Positions 10,721 through 21,640 of a stretch of 64,000 nt of DNA are shown piece by piece. The notes below the pieces were generated by a model. That model made no database searches, was not told the origin of the DNA, and worked only from the letters and a program-made list of their open reading frames with translations. Each line of letters opens with the position of its first letter. The stretch's first letter is position 1. Source of the DNA: Prorocentrum cordatum (lineage: Eukaryota > Sar > Dinophyceae > Prorocentrales > Prorocentraceae); NCBI GenBank assembly GCA_963575745.1, contig CAUYUJ010017827.1, forward strand, positions 62,001 through 126,000. Direction: 5' to 3'. Position numbers and translations under genes: made by a program.

Positions 10721-11499
10721 CGCACGGCAACGCCGGGAGGAGGAGGAATACGAACAGAAGGAGCAACGAGGACGAGGAAACGGAGTGGAGGATGGAAGAG
10801 GGAAGCCACAGAGAGGGGAAAGGAAGAGAAAACACCCTACGGTCAGCACACCTTTTTCGAGCGGCTGCGTTTGGATGGGCTGGTGGGGACTCGCGAAGCG
10901 TAAACCATTCAACGTGTCACGCCGCGTTGACTCGTGCCGCGGCCTCTTGCAATGTGGATCGTGCCGTCCGTGGCGTCAGAAACGTGGCCGAGCTTACTTG
11001 GATCTTAAGCTCGAACTGCCTCAACGCATACCTCGGGCTAGTTGCAATCAAGGCGCACGGGGCACTCGACCAGCTCGAGCTCAAGATCCGATTCAATTCC
11101 GAAGCCATCGCCCTGGACATTCAGTTCGGCAGCGGAGCGAGCCGACCGCGACCACGACAGACAGGGGAGAAAATGCGGGGCGTTGAACCAGCTCGAACGC
11201 AAGACCCGATCCAGTTCCGAAGCGAGACAAACCGATCAAAAAGGCGAGTCCGAACCGAAACGAGCAGCACCGAGACAACGACAAGGCCCCCGCTCGACAC
11301 CTCCTCAAACAATGGAGAAGCCAGCGCCTCGCGATAGACATCCTCAACACATCCTGCAGAAGGAGCCTTGCGCTGCAGGCGGGGACCTCGCGCGAGACAT
11401 CCTCCATCCAACAAAGCTAGCGCTCCGCCCTGGACATCCTCAACACATACTCATTTTCATGATCAGCCTGGGCGGCCTGGGAACGTAAAAACCCACGCT
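10721..11499. other. Non-coding stretch
   Basis: No gene recognised. Holds one copy of the GGATGGGCTGGTGG dispersed motif. The tract at about 10990-11100 (TTGGATCTTAAGCTCGA and CTCGAGCTCAAGATCCGA) recurs at 19137-19230. Confidence 0.5.
10869..10909. repeat. Dispersed 41-bp motif, copy 1
   Basis: Reads GTTTGGATGGGCTGGTGG, then GGACTCGCGAAGCGT and AACCATT. Near-identical copies lie at 22774-22816 and 59183-59220 in the same orientation with unrelated flanks. Confidence 0.7.
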
Positions 11500-11790
11500 T
11501 CGCTCACAACGCCCTCAATAAATCCTCATGTCGAAGATCCGCCTGGGCGACGCGGAACAAGCGTGGAAACGCATGGGCCCCTTGCGCGCCAGGGCGGAGC
11601 AAGCATGAACACACGCGGGCCCCTTTTCGCACCAGAGCGGAACAAGCGTGAAAACACGCGAGCCCCATTTCGCCCCGGAGCGAAGTAAACGTGACAACGC
11701 GCGGGCCCCCGGTTGCCCCAGAGCGCTGCAAGCGTGCATTCGCGCGGGCCCCTGTCGCTCCAGAGCGAAAGGGTCTTTTGCCTGGATATT
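11500..11790. repeat. GTGAAAACACGCGGGCCCC minisatellite
   Basis: About six imperfect copies, 40-50 bp each, of a unit with GCGTGAAAACACGCGGGCC, then CCTTTTCGC and CAGAGCG. The same family forms the larger array at 17520-18460. Confidence 0.8.
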
Positions 11791-12410
11791 CGCATCCGTG
11801 CAAAATGTTCCGAAACTGCGGCATTATCAGTGGGCTCCGCCGATGACATGGGGAAGAAGGGATCATGCCGTCAAGCATACACTAGGGCAACACTGAAGAG
11901 AGGAGGCCGGCCCGCCAGCCGACGCACGCGCGCGCGCGCGCCGCAGGCTCGCCCCTTTTCCGTTTCCCTAGAGCCAAAGTGGTATAGCTGCGGGAGAGAA
12001 GCAGTCAGTACATCGGGCAGTGCACGCAAGGCAAAGGAGCAGCAAGGGCTAAAGGATGGTGGCGCGGAAAGGGCGCATTGACCCCCCCCGCGGCGGGGTC
12101 CGCGGAGCCGCCCCGACCCCCCAACCCACCTGACCTGCACATGTGCACAGCCACCAGTGCGACCCCCAAAAACACATTACCGCTCGACGGTGATTGCCAA
12201 GGGGCGGGAGGCCGAAGAAACCCGACGTTCCCCGCCTGAACTAATATTTCCCAGCGCAGGCCAATGCCCGTGCACACCTGGTGCACCCGCTCCATGATGT
12301 AGTTTGGGCCAGCATCGACTCTGTCGCACTGGTTCTACTGCGCTGCTTCACTTCTGCCAATCGCTCCTCCAGTCGCGAGGATCATCCCGCGTGTCTCTGT
12401 TATTCCAGTT
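11791..12410. other. Non-coding stretch
   Basis: Contains a short CG-alternating run near 11929-11942 and a C/G-rich inverted tract near 12085-12115. No coding signal is seen on either strand. Confidence 0.4.
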
Positions 12411-13025
12411 CTACTGGTACTGATCTCTGGAGTAGTTGTCATGTCTATGTTCTCTTCTGCTTGAACTCCTGCTACTTCGCTCGCTCTTGCCCGGGCCCGA
12501 CTCGCGCGGCTTCGCCGTCGACGCTGGCGGCGGCGGGGTCCCCGGCAAGGTACTTGACCCCCCAGAGTCACGTTTGAACTTGTCGTTGTAGTCGTTCAAA
12601 CTAAACCACCGGCACGCTTTGGCGCGGCCAGTGACCCGCTGATAACGAGATGCGCGCGCGCGGTATCCTTAAATCTCTCCATTCTCATACTTGTCCTCGT
12701 AGTCGCCCGTCGCGTCGTAGCTGCCGTCCACGGCCGGCCCGGGCCCGCCGCCGTCGCCCGCGCGGCCGCCGCCCGGCTCTACAGTCGATCTCGCTATAGC
12801 AGGCCCATCGGCCCAAGATTCACGTGCCCGCGACTGGGTTCTGCCATAATCAACCCACCCATCCAGCATTGGCGCCTGGCGAGGCTGGGCCGGCGGGCGG
12901 CGGGGCATAGGGGGCGGCCCCGTAGGACTGTCTTCCGCCCCGGCACCTCGCTCTCGATTTTGGGCGAGGATATCGCTGTGTTCGCTGTCCCGGAGCGGCG
13001 GTGCCGCTCGGGGTAGTTTCTTCAA
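12411..13025 (-). pseudogene. Low-complexity C-terminal part of decayed ORF region
   Basis: Two open segments on the minus strand. The upper one (12669-13025) begins KKLPRAAPPLRDSEHSDIL, is rich in Pro, Gly and Arg, and ends DATGDYEDKYENGEI at a stop. The lower one (12411-12599) is rich in Ser, Arg, Asp and Asn (SERSSRSSSRREHRHD). Their composition suggests disordered tails of the decayed protein seen at 13139-17095. Product unknown. Confidence 0.3.
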
Positions 13026-13138
13026 CGATTGTCTCAGCTGGACTGTCTCTGTGGGAGACTGTCCAGCTGCTGGGACTCAGCTGGGACAGTCTCTGGCGGA
13101 GAGTCGGCCGGGCCGCTCTCCTCCTTTTTCTTCTTAGG

Positions 13139-13783
13139 TCAATTGGTAATTCCAATGGCGTTGTCAGCGTTGAAGACTCCAGAACGGCTGTTGGCAAGAC
13201 AGATCTTGACACTCAAATGAGATTCCGTAGACGTATGTAGGGAAACCATAGCTTCCTGGATGCTTGAGCAATTCCGTCTTGCGGCCTCTGACACTTCGTT
13301 CCCAAATCCTTTGGCCCATTCATGAAGTAGGTCAAATGACTCGTCGGCGGACCTAATCCGACAATCCAAAGCATAAGCGTCACGAATAACTTCAAGAGCT
13401 GCATTCGCATTGTCTGGATAACGCTGTACCTCGCGCCCCCGACATGCAACATTGATTCCCGCAGACATGAAAATAATACTACTTCTCGGACAGCTAACAG
13501 AATCCGCCCCCATCTCCCGCGAGTGGGGACTCGGTCGAATGGTTGATTCCAGATTCTGTCCACGAGCTCGGACAATCCTGGCGGCGCATCATGAATGATG
13601 TCTTTCTCCAGCGGCATCGTAGCTGGAAGTGTTGATAAATATTCAAGAATGAACTGCGTTGCAAATCCGGTAACTTCTGGCCCATCGCATGGGTCACCAT
13701 TATACTTAAAGCTCGGCATAAAGCCAAACATAGAAACCACATCAAGCCAGAAGGGCAACGTTCTCGTCGGAACAATCAGCTGA
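13139..13783 (-). pseudogene. Decayed protein segment, unknown family
   Basis: Two overlapping minus-strand frames read as one protein with a frameshift near 13500. The upstream part contains FKYNGDPCDGPEVTGFATQF and SELVDRIWNQPFDRVPTRG; the downstream part contains AALEVIRDAYALDCRIRSAD and DLLHEWAKGFGNEVSEAARR. Mixed hydrophobic and charged residues without repeats, and lower GC than the surroundings, argue for former coding DNA. I recognise no domain. It probably belongs with the other minus-strand fragments up to 17095. Confidence 0.45.
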
Positions 13784-14067
13784 TGACGCTGGGCAATATG
13801 TTTTTAAGAGCATATGCCATCCGGCGTCGCAGCCTTCTCTTCACGTGCTGATATTACTTCATCAATACGGTTGGGCCGATACTGAGGTTCAGCAGCAAGC
13901 CGGAAATCTATGTCTCCGACTTGGTTCGACGCAAGAGCTCGAATGGCTTCGTTCAAGTTTTCCGTTATCCATTGAACTGATGAAATTATTATTCCTTTTT
14001 CCGCCTTCTCTTGCCCCCATTGGCTCCATCATGTCTCCGGGCGATATTGCTCGGCATTAACAGGTTC

Positions 14068-14960
14068 TCAACCAGAAACAGCAAGCGCAGAGCATGTCAT
14101 TGGACGAGCGTATAGTTCCAGATCTGGCGTCCAGATTAATGGCCACCACCGGGCAGCGGCTGGGGCATTTTCCGCACGCTTGAACGCCAGCTGTTCCATG
14201 AATCGGAGCTTGAGCGGTTCCAGATACTGGAAGTATGGCTCATGGCGCGGCGGCGGCTGTGCCGAGGCACTCTCGGGTCTCCAGGAAGGGAAGGGGCGGT
14301 ACCTCGCTGCGAATTTACAGACGTACAACATGCCAGAGCAGCCCACTTGCGCTGGCGTCGTTTAGCTTTCCTCCACATTGTCCGTCGCATCCGAAGAGCT
14401 CTTTGTAATCGCTTTCAGCCTGTTAGACATGGTCGGGGGGCGTCCAGACGTGGGGCCAGTCCTAGGCTCGCCCATGCAGCACCAAATGCATCTCTGCCTG
14501 GCGATTGTAAATGGTTCACTCTGACGTTGTCTTTGCACGTGGCAGGGGTGAGGCATTGTAGACCATATCCGAAACCAGCCCTCACGGCATGGTCTCGGTT
14601 GCAAATGCACCTCCCATGGTCAGTCCACATTCTCCGAGCGGTCAGGGCTTTTTTTCTTCGGACAAAGTACTCTGCACTGCGTCGGCCACTCGCTCTTCTG
14701 AAAATATCCACGTTTTAATCGTGTCGTGCGAGAAGCAATTCCACCCCTGTGAAACTATCATGTTCCAGATCATCTGCTTTGCATTGCGTGTGCTCTGCTC
14801 AACCAGCGTCAATTGCACGATGCGAAAGATGTCATTAAACCGTGCTTGTCCTGTCGTCGCAAGAGTTCCGTCGCGGCAGATGCGATGCCTCAGGCGGGTC
14901 ACCGCCCGCCCGTTGAAGACAACAACATTTTGCCAATTCTCGTTATGCGTCGCGTCCGCG
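14068..14960 (-). pseudogene. Decayed protein segment, unknown family
   Basis: The best stretch (14642-14960) reads FWNADATHNENWQNVVVFNG, then RLRHRICRDGTLATTGQARF and ARNAKQM-like text ending SEERVADAVQSTLSEEKKP. It joins upstream to the QGHS block by a frameshift near 14960-15000. The lower part (14068-14610) shows only short open runs in changing frames. No family recognised; decay is heavy. Confidence 0.35.
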
Positions 14961-15608
14961 TTCCAGAAGATGGGGAAATTTCGCGCCGCCGCCGGCCGGG
15001 GCAGCGCCCGCAGCCTGATTGACCTTTGCGGGTGGAGCTTCACCATCCTTCCGCTGGCTGAGCCAGTAAGGGACGTGCTCCGTATACCCTGCAGGGAACT
15101 CACGCCTCGTAGGTATCAATCTAAGAAGTTCGTAATCAGGTGCTGCGCGCAATCCGCTAAGCTTATTCGGGCACCTGATACTCCCTGATCCTATTGTGGA
15201 CTCCTTGATGGTTTCTAGGGAAGCAACGTGCAGCACATGCCCATGAGATCGCGCCATCCCGAATTCGCAAGGCGCACGCATGCGTTCTGCGCTGTGGACA
15301 AAGGGAGAGTGTCCTTGACACGCACGAAAGAACACTGCCATCGGCCTGGAAGCCCGTTCAGCTCTATCAGTGGAGACGACTGTATTATCCCCATCAACGA
15401 CTGTGTCGTGTGAGGCGTCTGGATTCAGCAAGGACTGCCAATGCCCCATTAGCTTTGCCCCATCAAGAACCATAATGTCGCCAGCCTTGATGCCCAGTAC
15501 ACCGCTGTCTCCCGATGGCAACATTGTTAGGCCATGCGCTGCAAGACCAGCGGTGGCATGAGCGGGCGTATTCGGCGCGATGTCTGACCATGTACACCGC
15601 GCGCTCAC
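14943..15608 (-). pseudogene. ORF fragment with Tpt1/KptA-like QGHS motif
   Basis: A 221-residue open segment. Around residue 95 it reads FFRACQGHS (Arg codon 15324-15326, His codon 15309-15311). RxxQGHS is a conserved motif of RNA 2'-phosphotransferases (Tpt1/KptA), which remove a splice-junction 2'-phosphate using NAD+. It is followed by HVLHVASLETIKES, which could be the family's HGT-type strand and helix, and later by a FPAGYTEHVPYWLS motif. The upstream half (KAGDIMVLDGAKLMGHW) is unassigned. It lacks a credible start and is bounded by breaks, so it is at best a relic. The family call is tentative. Confidence 0.35.
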
Positions 15609-15749
15609 TTACAAATTGCGCATCGGAGTGCGCACGGTGGCTGCATTTTCTCCATGACTCTGAGCTTCCCAGCATGGCTGACACGTGGCCCTGTCGCAAC
15701 ATGTTTGCCCCCGCTTCCTCGGATGTGCCGGTCGCGCTATTCGGCAACA

Positions 15750-16402
15750 CTAGAAGGGTAAGTGCATTATAGGCCTCCTGGGGGATGACATCTGGTCCAT
15801 CATCTGAATCAAACTCTGGTGTGGGAAACTTGATCGCTTGATAAATTCTCCCACACCTAACTCCCCTAGCAACGCAAAAATGGGGTCGTGCACCATGCGT
15901 GCATTTTCCTTGATCGCGTGATAGGCGCGCCCACGAATGGCTGCGATGCGGCGGGGCACGTTGTTGCTGTTGTTCAAAATACAGTTGGCCCCCATCAGTA
16001 GCAAACCGCGCATGACTGACATTCCTACTTGCGGAACTGCTTGTGATCAGGAGTAGGCGGAAGAGTTATGCGCAATGACAGATTTGTGACTCCTGGGCTA
16101 ATATCTGCGTCAACGTTTTCCGTGAATTACAAGTGAGACTTCTCCCCAACATAGGGGATCCTCAGTCCATTGTCTTGCGGATCCGCAGAACGCGAGTCAC
16201 CTTCTCCATCCGTCTTCGCAGCATCTGACTCTTCATTGGTCCTGGTTGCATCGGTCAACACCGCGGGATCCGCAATTATTCGGGCGTTAGAAACCCCTCC
16301 TGACGGAAATGCAATTCGGATAGCGAACTTGCAGAACAATTCGCAACAAATAAGCTCCAATTGTGTAAAAGGCAACGAACAGTCGGTGGGTTCATTCTTC
16401 AT
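15750..16402 (-). pseudogene. Decayed protein segments, unknown family
   Basis: Two open blocks on the minus strand: 16127-16402 (FCKFAIRIAFPSGGVSNARI, then an acidic tail with DAAKTDGEGDSRSADPQDNG) and 15750-16022 (RGLLLMGANCILNNSNNVPR, RGRAYHAIKENARMVHDPIF). The stops between them are few and the composition is protein-like. They are collinear with neighbours on the same strand, suggesting one decayed gene. Confidence 0.4.
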
Positions 16403-17095
16403 TTATTCTGCTTGCTGCAGATAGCGAAGCGCCCAGGTGATCATGTCATCCCTAAAAAACGTTGCCTCTTGAGTAGAGAGCTCTTTAACATATTCGAGGT
16501 GAAGTCCACCTGGGCGAACTTGCCAGAGCCACAGTGGTTCATTACGAAGTGACAGATGTGTTCGGCTCGATTGCGATCCAAACTGCGTAACCAAAAGACC
16601 TCGCACTATCTGGACGACCACCGAGACGGGGTCATCGCCTTCGAGATCAGTCGGAGGCATTAACAAGTCAAAATTGTCCTTCTCCCCCGCTCCGCCACCC
16701 TCATCAAGCCTCTCTGGCTGGGAGGACTGCGGGTCATTCACAATCGGTTCCGCAGTAGGGTGTCCGGCAAGTCAAATAAGAAAATGTTGAGCCCGTCCTT
16801 GGGCATTCACCTCAATAGTTTTATGGCTAGCTCTGGCTGCGCCGGGCTGCTCATGTTGTGTCTCCGCGGGCGTGCCAAACATCTTTTTGTCATCTGGCAA
16901 ATCGAATCGCGGAGGGTCCTGTGGGGGGGGCGTTGGAGGCATAGTTAAGTCCTTCGAATTTCCGGCATCCGGCGCACCCGCCGGCGCTGTAGGCGGAGCG
17001 CCCCTCAAAGAGGGTTTCCATCGCCCTGACTCCGGATCCGCCCTACTTTGGCCAATTTCGTAAGTGGGGCCTGGAATTTCCGTGTTACTTTTCAA
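16403..17095 (-). pseudogene. Decayed protein segments, unknown family (upstream end)
   Basis: The first block (16772-17095) is Pro/Ala/Asp-rich with PPQDPPRFDLPDDKKMF. The next (16403-16741) contains DNFDLLMPPTDLEGDDPVSV and VVQIVRGLLVTQFGSQSSR. These are the most upstream coding-like pieces of the minus-strand region; farther up lie short repeats, so a 5' end may be near 17095. No signal peptide, membrane segment or known domain is seen. Confidence 0.4.
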
Positions 17096-17175
17096 GCCCC
17101 GCTGATGCCAATTTCCGCCCTAATTTTCTGCTGCCGTTTCCGCCTTACTTTTGTGGATTTCCGCCCTACTTTATG
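17037..17175. repeat. TTTCCGCCCTACTTTT short repeats
   Basis: Five imperfect copies of a 16-base T-rich motif at about 17037, 17075, 17110, 17136 and 17157, all in one orientation with 20-35-bp spacing, immediately beside the upstream edge of the decayed coding region. Confidence 0.6.
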
Positions 17176-17379
17176 TCGGGTGCGTGACCGAACGTGCGTC
17201 ATGGGAAACCTATTGGATGTGTTCCGCGCTGCGTGGCTGCAGCAGGGTTCAAACATCTTTTTCCAGGTCGGTCCCACGTTGCGGGGTTGCCATGCGGACC
17301 TTGTCACTGAAGCCTTCCGTCGCGATTTCGATGGTGCCACGAAGCGCGTGAACGGTGTGCCGACATGAGCCGGGGCCCC

Positions 17380-18460
17380 ATCCTGGAAGGCCCAAGGGGC
17401 CTCCCCAGAGCCCCGAGACGGAACGTGCCAAGTGAGATTATGCATCTAGCGCAGAATCGATGAATGTGCTCTGCGTTCGCGTCTTTCCTCACCTTTAGGG
17501 AGGACGCAGCCCCAGGGTGGTTTGGACGCGTGACAACACGCGGGCCCCTTTTCGACAGCAGACGTGACATCACGTGGGTCCCTTTCGCGCCAGAGCGCAA
17601 TATACGAGAAAACACGTGAGTCAGCTTCGCCCAAGCAACACGCGTGAAAACACGTGGGCACGCGCAGGCCCCATTCGACTCCGAGCGCGACACGCGTGCA
17701 ATAGCATGGGCCCCATTTGCCCCACAGCGCAGCATGCGTGACCTTACGTGGGTGCCTTCGCGCCGCAGAGCGGCGCAAACGTGCAAACACGTGGGTGCCT
17801 TCGCGCCGCGGAGCGGCACAAGCGTGAAAACACGCGTGTGCATTTTCGCCCCAGAGCGCGACACGCGTGAAACTACATAGGTCCTTTTTCGCCCCAGGGC
17901 GGAGCAAACCCCAGAATGCAACGAACGTGGAAACATGTGGGTCCCCTCCCGGAAGCCCCAGGAGGCCTCCCCAGAGCCCCAAGATGGAACGTGCCAAGCG
18001 ATTGCGCATGTAGTGCCGAATCGTTGAATGTGCTCTACGTCCGCGCCCTCCCTCACATTTGGGAGGGGGGAGACCGCGCCCGGGCGGTCAGGACGCGTGA
18101 CAACACGCCGGTCCCCTTTCGACCCAGAGCGCAGCAAGCGTGAAATCACGTGGGTCCCTCTCGCGCCAGGGCGCTTACGCTCGCTCCGCGTTCGGGCGAA
18201 AGGGGCCCAAGTGTGTTTTCACGCTTGCGGCGCTCTGGAGCAAAAGGGGCCCGCGTGTGTTCCACTTGCTCCGCCCAGGGGCGAAAGGGACCCACGCGAT
18301 TTCACGCTTACTGCGAATGCTTTCACGCTTGCTCTGCCCTGAGGCGAAAAGAACCCACGTGCTTTCACTCTTGCCGTGCCCTGAAGCGAAAAAAACCAAC
18401 GTGTTTTCACGTTTGTTCCGCCCTGTAGCGAAAAGGATTGGGGCGAAAGGGGCGGTCCCT
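17380..18460. repeat. GTGAAAACACGTGGG minisatellite with orientation switch
   Basis: Units of about 45-60 bp (CGTGAAAACACGTGGG, CCTTTTCGCCCCAGAGCG) run forward from about 17525 to 18170, then run in reverse complement to about 18460. A 180-bp flank (GGCCTCCCCAGAGCCCC through CAACACGC) occurs twice, near 17390-17560 and 17965-18110. No protein is supported. Confidence 0.8.
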
Positions 18461-19023
18461 CCACTCCTCCTAAACGAGCGTTTCGCTCGAGACGTCCTCA
18501 GCATTTTTGCGCTCAGGACGCGGCATCCTCGAACGGGCGCGCAAAACGTAAACTGTTCCATATGTTTGGGGAACTCTGAAAGTTCCCGAATTTTTTTCAC
18601 TCATCAAGGATTCTGCGCAAAACGCTCCGCAAACTGCCTTCTATAACGGAAAACGAAGGTCAACGAACTTCCTCATTTATCAAAAACACGGCATGGGGGG
18701 GGCGCATTGTTTCGAGCGGGCACGCGCGAAATGTTTTCCATGCCGACTGGGACTTCAACTCGATTTTTATTGAGCGGATATCCGCCGGCCCACCCCGAAC
18801 ATGGCCCCGAGGACAGAGTACTTCCCAAAAAGAAAACCTTGGGCCGGAGAAGCCTCCGGAAAAAACCCTGGACCCAAGCCTTCTCCGGGACCTAAAAAAG
18901 AAACCTGGGTCCACGCCCGTGAAAGGAAACAGATCGACCCACGGAGCTGGAAACATGTTGTAGAACTGCGAGGCATGGCGACGTGTCCAAACACCTCAGT
19001 TGGGCGATGGGCAGTGGCAGCGC

Positions 19024-19026
<3 letters not shown>
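18461..19026. other. Non-coding stretch
   Basis: No gene seen. A small internal repeat of CGGAGAAGCCTCCGG-like and GGACCCAAGCC-like text lies near 18840-18900. Confidence 0.4.

Positions 19027-19064
<38 letters not shown>
19027..19064. repeat. (TA)n microsatellite
   Basis: About 19 uninterrupted TA dinucleotides. Confidence 0.97.
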
Positions 19065-19067
<3 letters not shown>

Positions 19068-19079
19068 TGGTGATGAAAC

Positions 19080-19856
19080 TGTGCCAAAGGCTGCGTGCGA
19101 TGCGCCATGGGGGCGCACCAGGGGACTTGCCCGAACCGACTTAGATCTTAAGCTCGAGCTGCCTGACGGCCCAACTCGCCCAGAGCTAACTCAAATCGAA
19201 TGTCGCAGAAGAAAAAATCAACTCGAGCTCAAGATCCGACTCTCTTACGAATCGGGACGCGACAACACAGAGCAGAGGTCGCATGGACTGACGACGAAAA
19301 GCAAGCAACCGGAGAAACTGAAGACGCAAGGGTGCCCTTGGGGATGCTGCCCGTCCTTACTATTGAACTTTCACTGTGCGCTTCCACGGCGGCCCATTCC
19401 ACTGAATGCGTCTACGCTGCCCTCATTCTCGCAACTTCGGTGACACTTGCTTCTGAATGGGCTGGAACAAGTTTTTCCGTCGCAGCCACAGGCGAAGGCG
19501 CCCGCAGCGGGTCGAGCTGCTCGGGCTACGAACGAACCAAATTGCCGGCGCGCGCAGAAGAAAGCAGAACCTACCGCCAGGGGAACCAGCTGCGCCAGGG
19601 CCGCGCTGCAACCGCCGAGGCTGGGAACCAGCGCCGAAGGTGGGGGCTGCAAGCTGCTGGGGCTGCCAAGGAGCTGCAAACGTGCAGATACCATGGGAGC
19701 TGAAACGCCAGGTACGTGAATTGGACCTTGTCGCCACAGGGCGCCAGAAGTCATTGCGCCACAGACGTGGCGAAACGCGGGACCACGTGAGAGCCCAGCG
19801 GGTGACAGCAGACCCACGTGGGACGCGTAAGTCCGATCAGGTAGGCTGAACCATTG
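19080..19856. other. Non-coding stretch with dispersed-repeat relic
   Basis: The segment 19130-19260 resembles 10985-11230 (CTTAAGCTCGAGCTGCCT, ACTCGAGCTCAAGATCCGA). Otherwise no gene is recognised; the open frames here are in conflict with one another. Confidence 0.45.
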
Positions 19857-20520
19857 CTAGAGGGGATACTTTTTGGTCAACAGGCTCGCGAGGCGGGTCG
19901 AAAGCCGTCCGAACACTAGTCGGGCCGTGACTAGGCAGCAGGAAAAGAAAGGCAAGCGAAACGAGCGAGCGGACAGCCACTCAGAAAGAGAGCCGGAACC
20001 GATACTCCCAAACCGAGTGGCGTTGGAAATCCCGGTGGCGACCAGCAAGTAAGCGAAGCCAAAATGGCGCGGCGGCGCGACCATAAACACGCAGAGGCCG
20101 ATCGCTCGGTGTGATTCAGACAAACAGCACCGTCAGAGACGAACTAAACCGACAGGCACACCCGGACGACATCCGTGCCGTAGGCGACACAACTGCCGAA
20201 ACATCGTGTCGGCGCAAGAGTGAATAGGGGCAACCTCATCACCGACAGGACTGCGAACGGCAGTAAAACCTGCAACGCTCGTCCAAAGCGAAGTCCATGC
20301 AGGAGAGCGTCGGCCAACGAACTAGAGGGGATACTTTTTAGTCAGCGGCCGCAGGCGAGCGCGCCAGCGGCGAGTCCAAAACTAGAGGGGGTACTTTTTT
20401 AGTCAACGGCCGCGGGCGGAAGCGCCGGCGGCGTGTCAAGTCGATGCGGGTACGCGCCACAGACTAATTAACAGCAGAACTGGGGCACACTAGAGGGGAT
20501 ACTTTTTGGTCAGCGGTTCC
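19857..20520. repeat. CTAGAGGGGATACTTTTT motif array
   Basis: Copies at 19857, 20321, 20381 and 20488, and a shortened one at 21388, all in one orientation. The two middle copies are part of a 60-bp tandem duplication that also carries GTCAGCGGCCGCAGGCG-like text. The first, second and fourth continue GGTCA or AGTCA then A/G-CGG or a related sequence. Confidence 0.75.
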
Positions 20521-21415
20521 GAGTCAACGGTCAGGGAGCGGAGGCGACGTCCGGGCCACGGGCGGGGCTAATTTGCAAGACAATTCGCCGCCAGCCAGAG
20601 TCGGCGGATAGACAGCTCGCACCTGCACACGCACTGAACAAAATTACCAGAATTCGAGAGGCAGACGCACCTAGGCGCAGCAGCCCTAACCACAGTGGGC
20701 AGGCCGCCGTGCCCGGTGAAAGTGAGAATGCCCCGAACGGAGTCGCCAATGCGGCGCCGGACTTCCGCGGCCGACCTGCACAAGCCGAGCGGCTGAGCGG
20801 TCGGGACCAGAAAACACTGCGCGACAGCAGGGAGGACCGAAGGCTGTACAGGCGTTGTTTGCTGAACCATTCAGCGCCCAGTCCTCAGCGATCCGCATCA
20901 CAGTGCCGGGGGGGGGGGGAGCCGAGCGACTGTGACCCAAAGCGCGACTGCACGGTGCCGCCTCATGAAGCGAGGAACTCCGCTGGCGTGGGGAGCATCG
21001 CCGTCGGATGGTGATGGGCGGCACGCGTGGTGGTGGTGTCGACTGCGCTGCCTGCCTGGGGGAGCCCGCTGTCGTGAAGCTGAGGTGGCCAGCCAAACCC
21101 AGACCGACGCATAGCGCTTCCCCTGGGCCCTAGCGCCAACACGCACAACGTGCCCCCCCTGGGCCGTGGTAGCCGTCGCTGGGAGCAGAGCAGGACCACG
21201 AGCAACACGGACCACGGCGTAAACAGGGAGGGGGGGGTCTCAGCACCGACGCAAATGCAGCGTCAGGCGAGCCCCGGAGCCACGGGCGGGGGACACCCAC
21301 CGGGCCCGGGAGGGGAGAGGCGAGGGGACGCAACGCGTCTTCCTCTTGGATCGTCCTGGGGGTCGCAGCTAATCGCCGCTAGCACTACTAGAGGGGATAC
21401 GCGAAGCGTCGATAA
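20521..21415. other. Non-coding stretch
   Basis: No gene recognised. It holds scattered C- and G-runs and one truncated copy of the CTAGAGGGGATAC motif at 21388. Confidence 0.4.
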
Positions 21416-21640
21416 TTTTTCTCGCGACGCGAGACACGGCGACGGCGACAACGACGTCGACGACGATGACGACGACGTCGACGACGATGACGACGACGAC
21501 GCACGACGGCGACGACGATGAGAGCGACGATGGGACAACGACGACGGCGGCTACGACGCACGAAAACGACCAGGCGGCGACAGAAACGGCGACGACAGAA
21601 ACGGCGACGACGACGTCGACGCACGGAACCCGCGCGGCGA
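21416..21640. repeat. (GAC)n/(GACGAT)n microsatellite
   Basis: A purine-rich GACGAC tract with GTC and GGC interruptions; it opens all frames as poly-Asp, poly-Thr or poly-Arg and is not evidence of coding. Confidence 0.9.

Noticed and set aside
8700-10912. Minus-strand frames of 230-355 codons reading Trp-Gly-Pro-Leu-Gly repeats
   Set aside because: They track a 10-11-bp DNA repeat, overlap in several frames and carry no start or domain signal.
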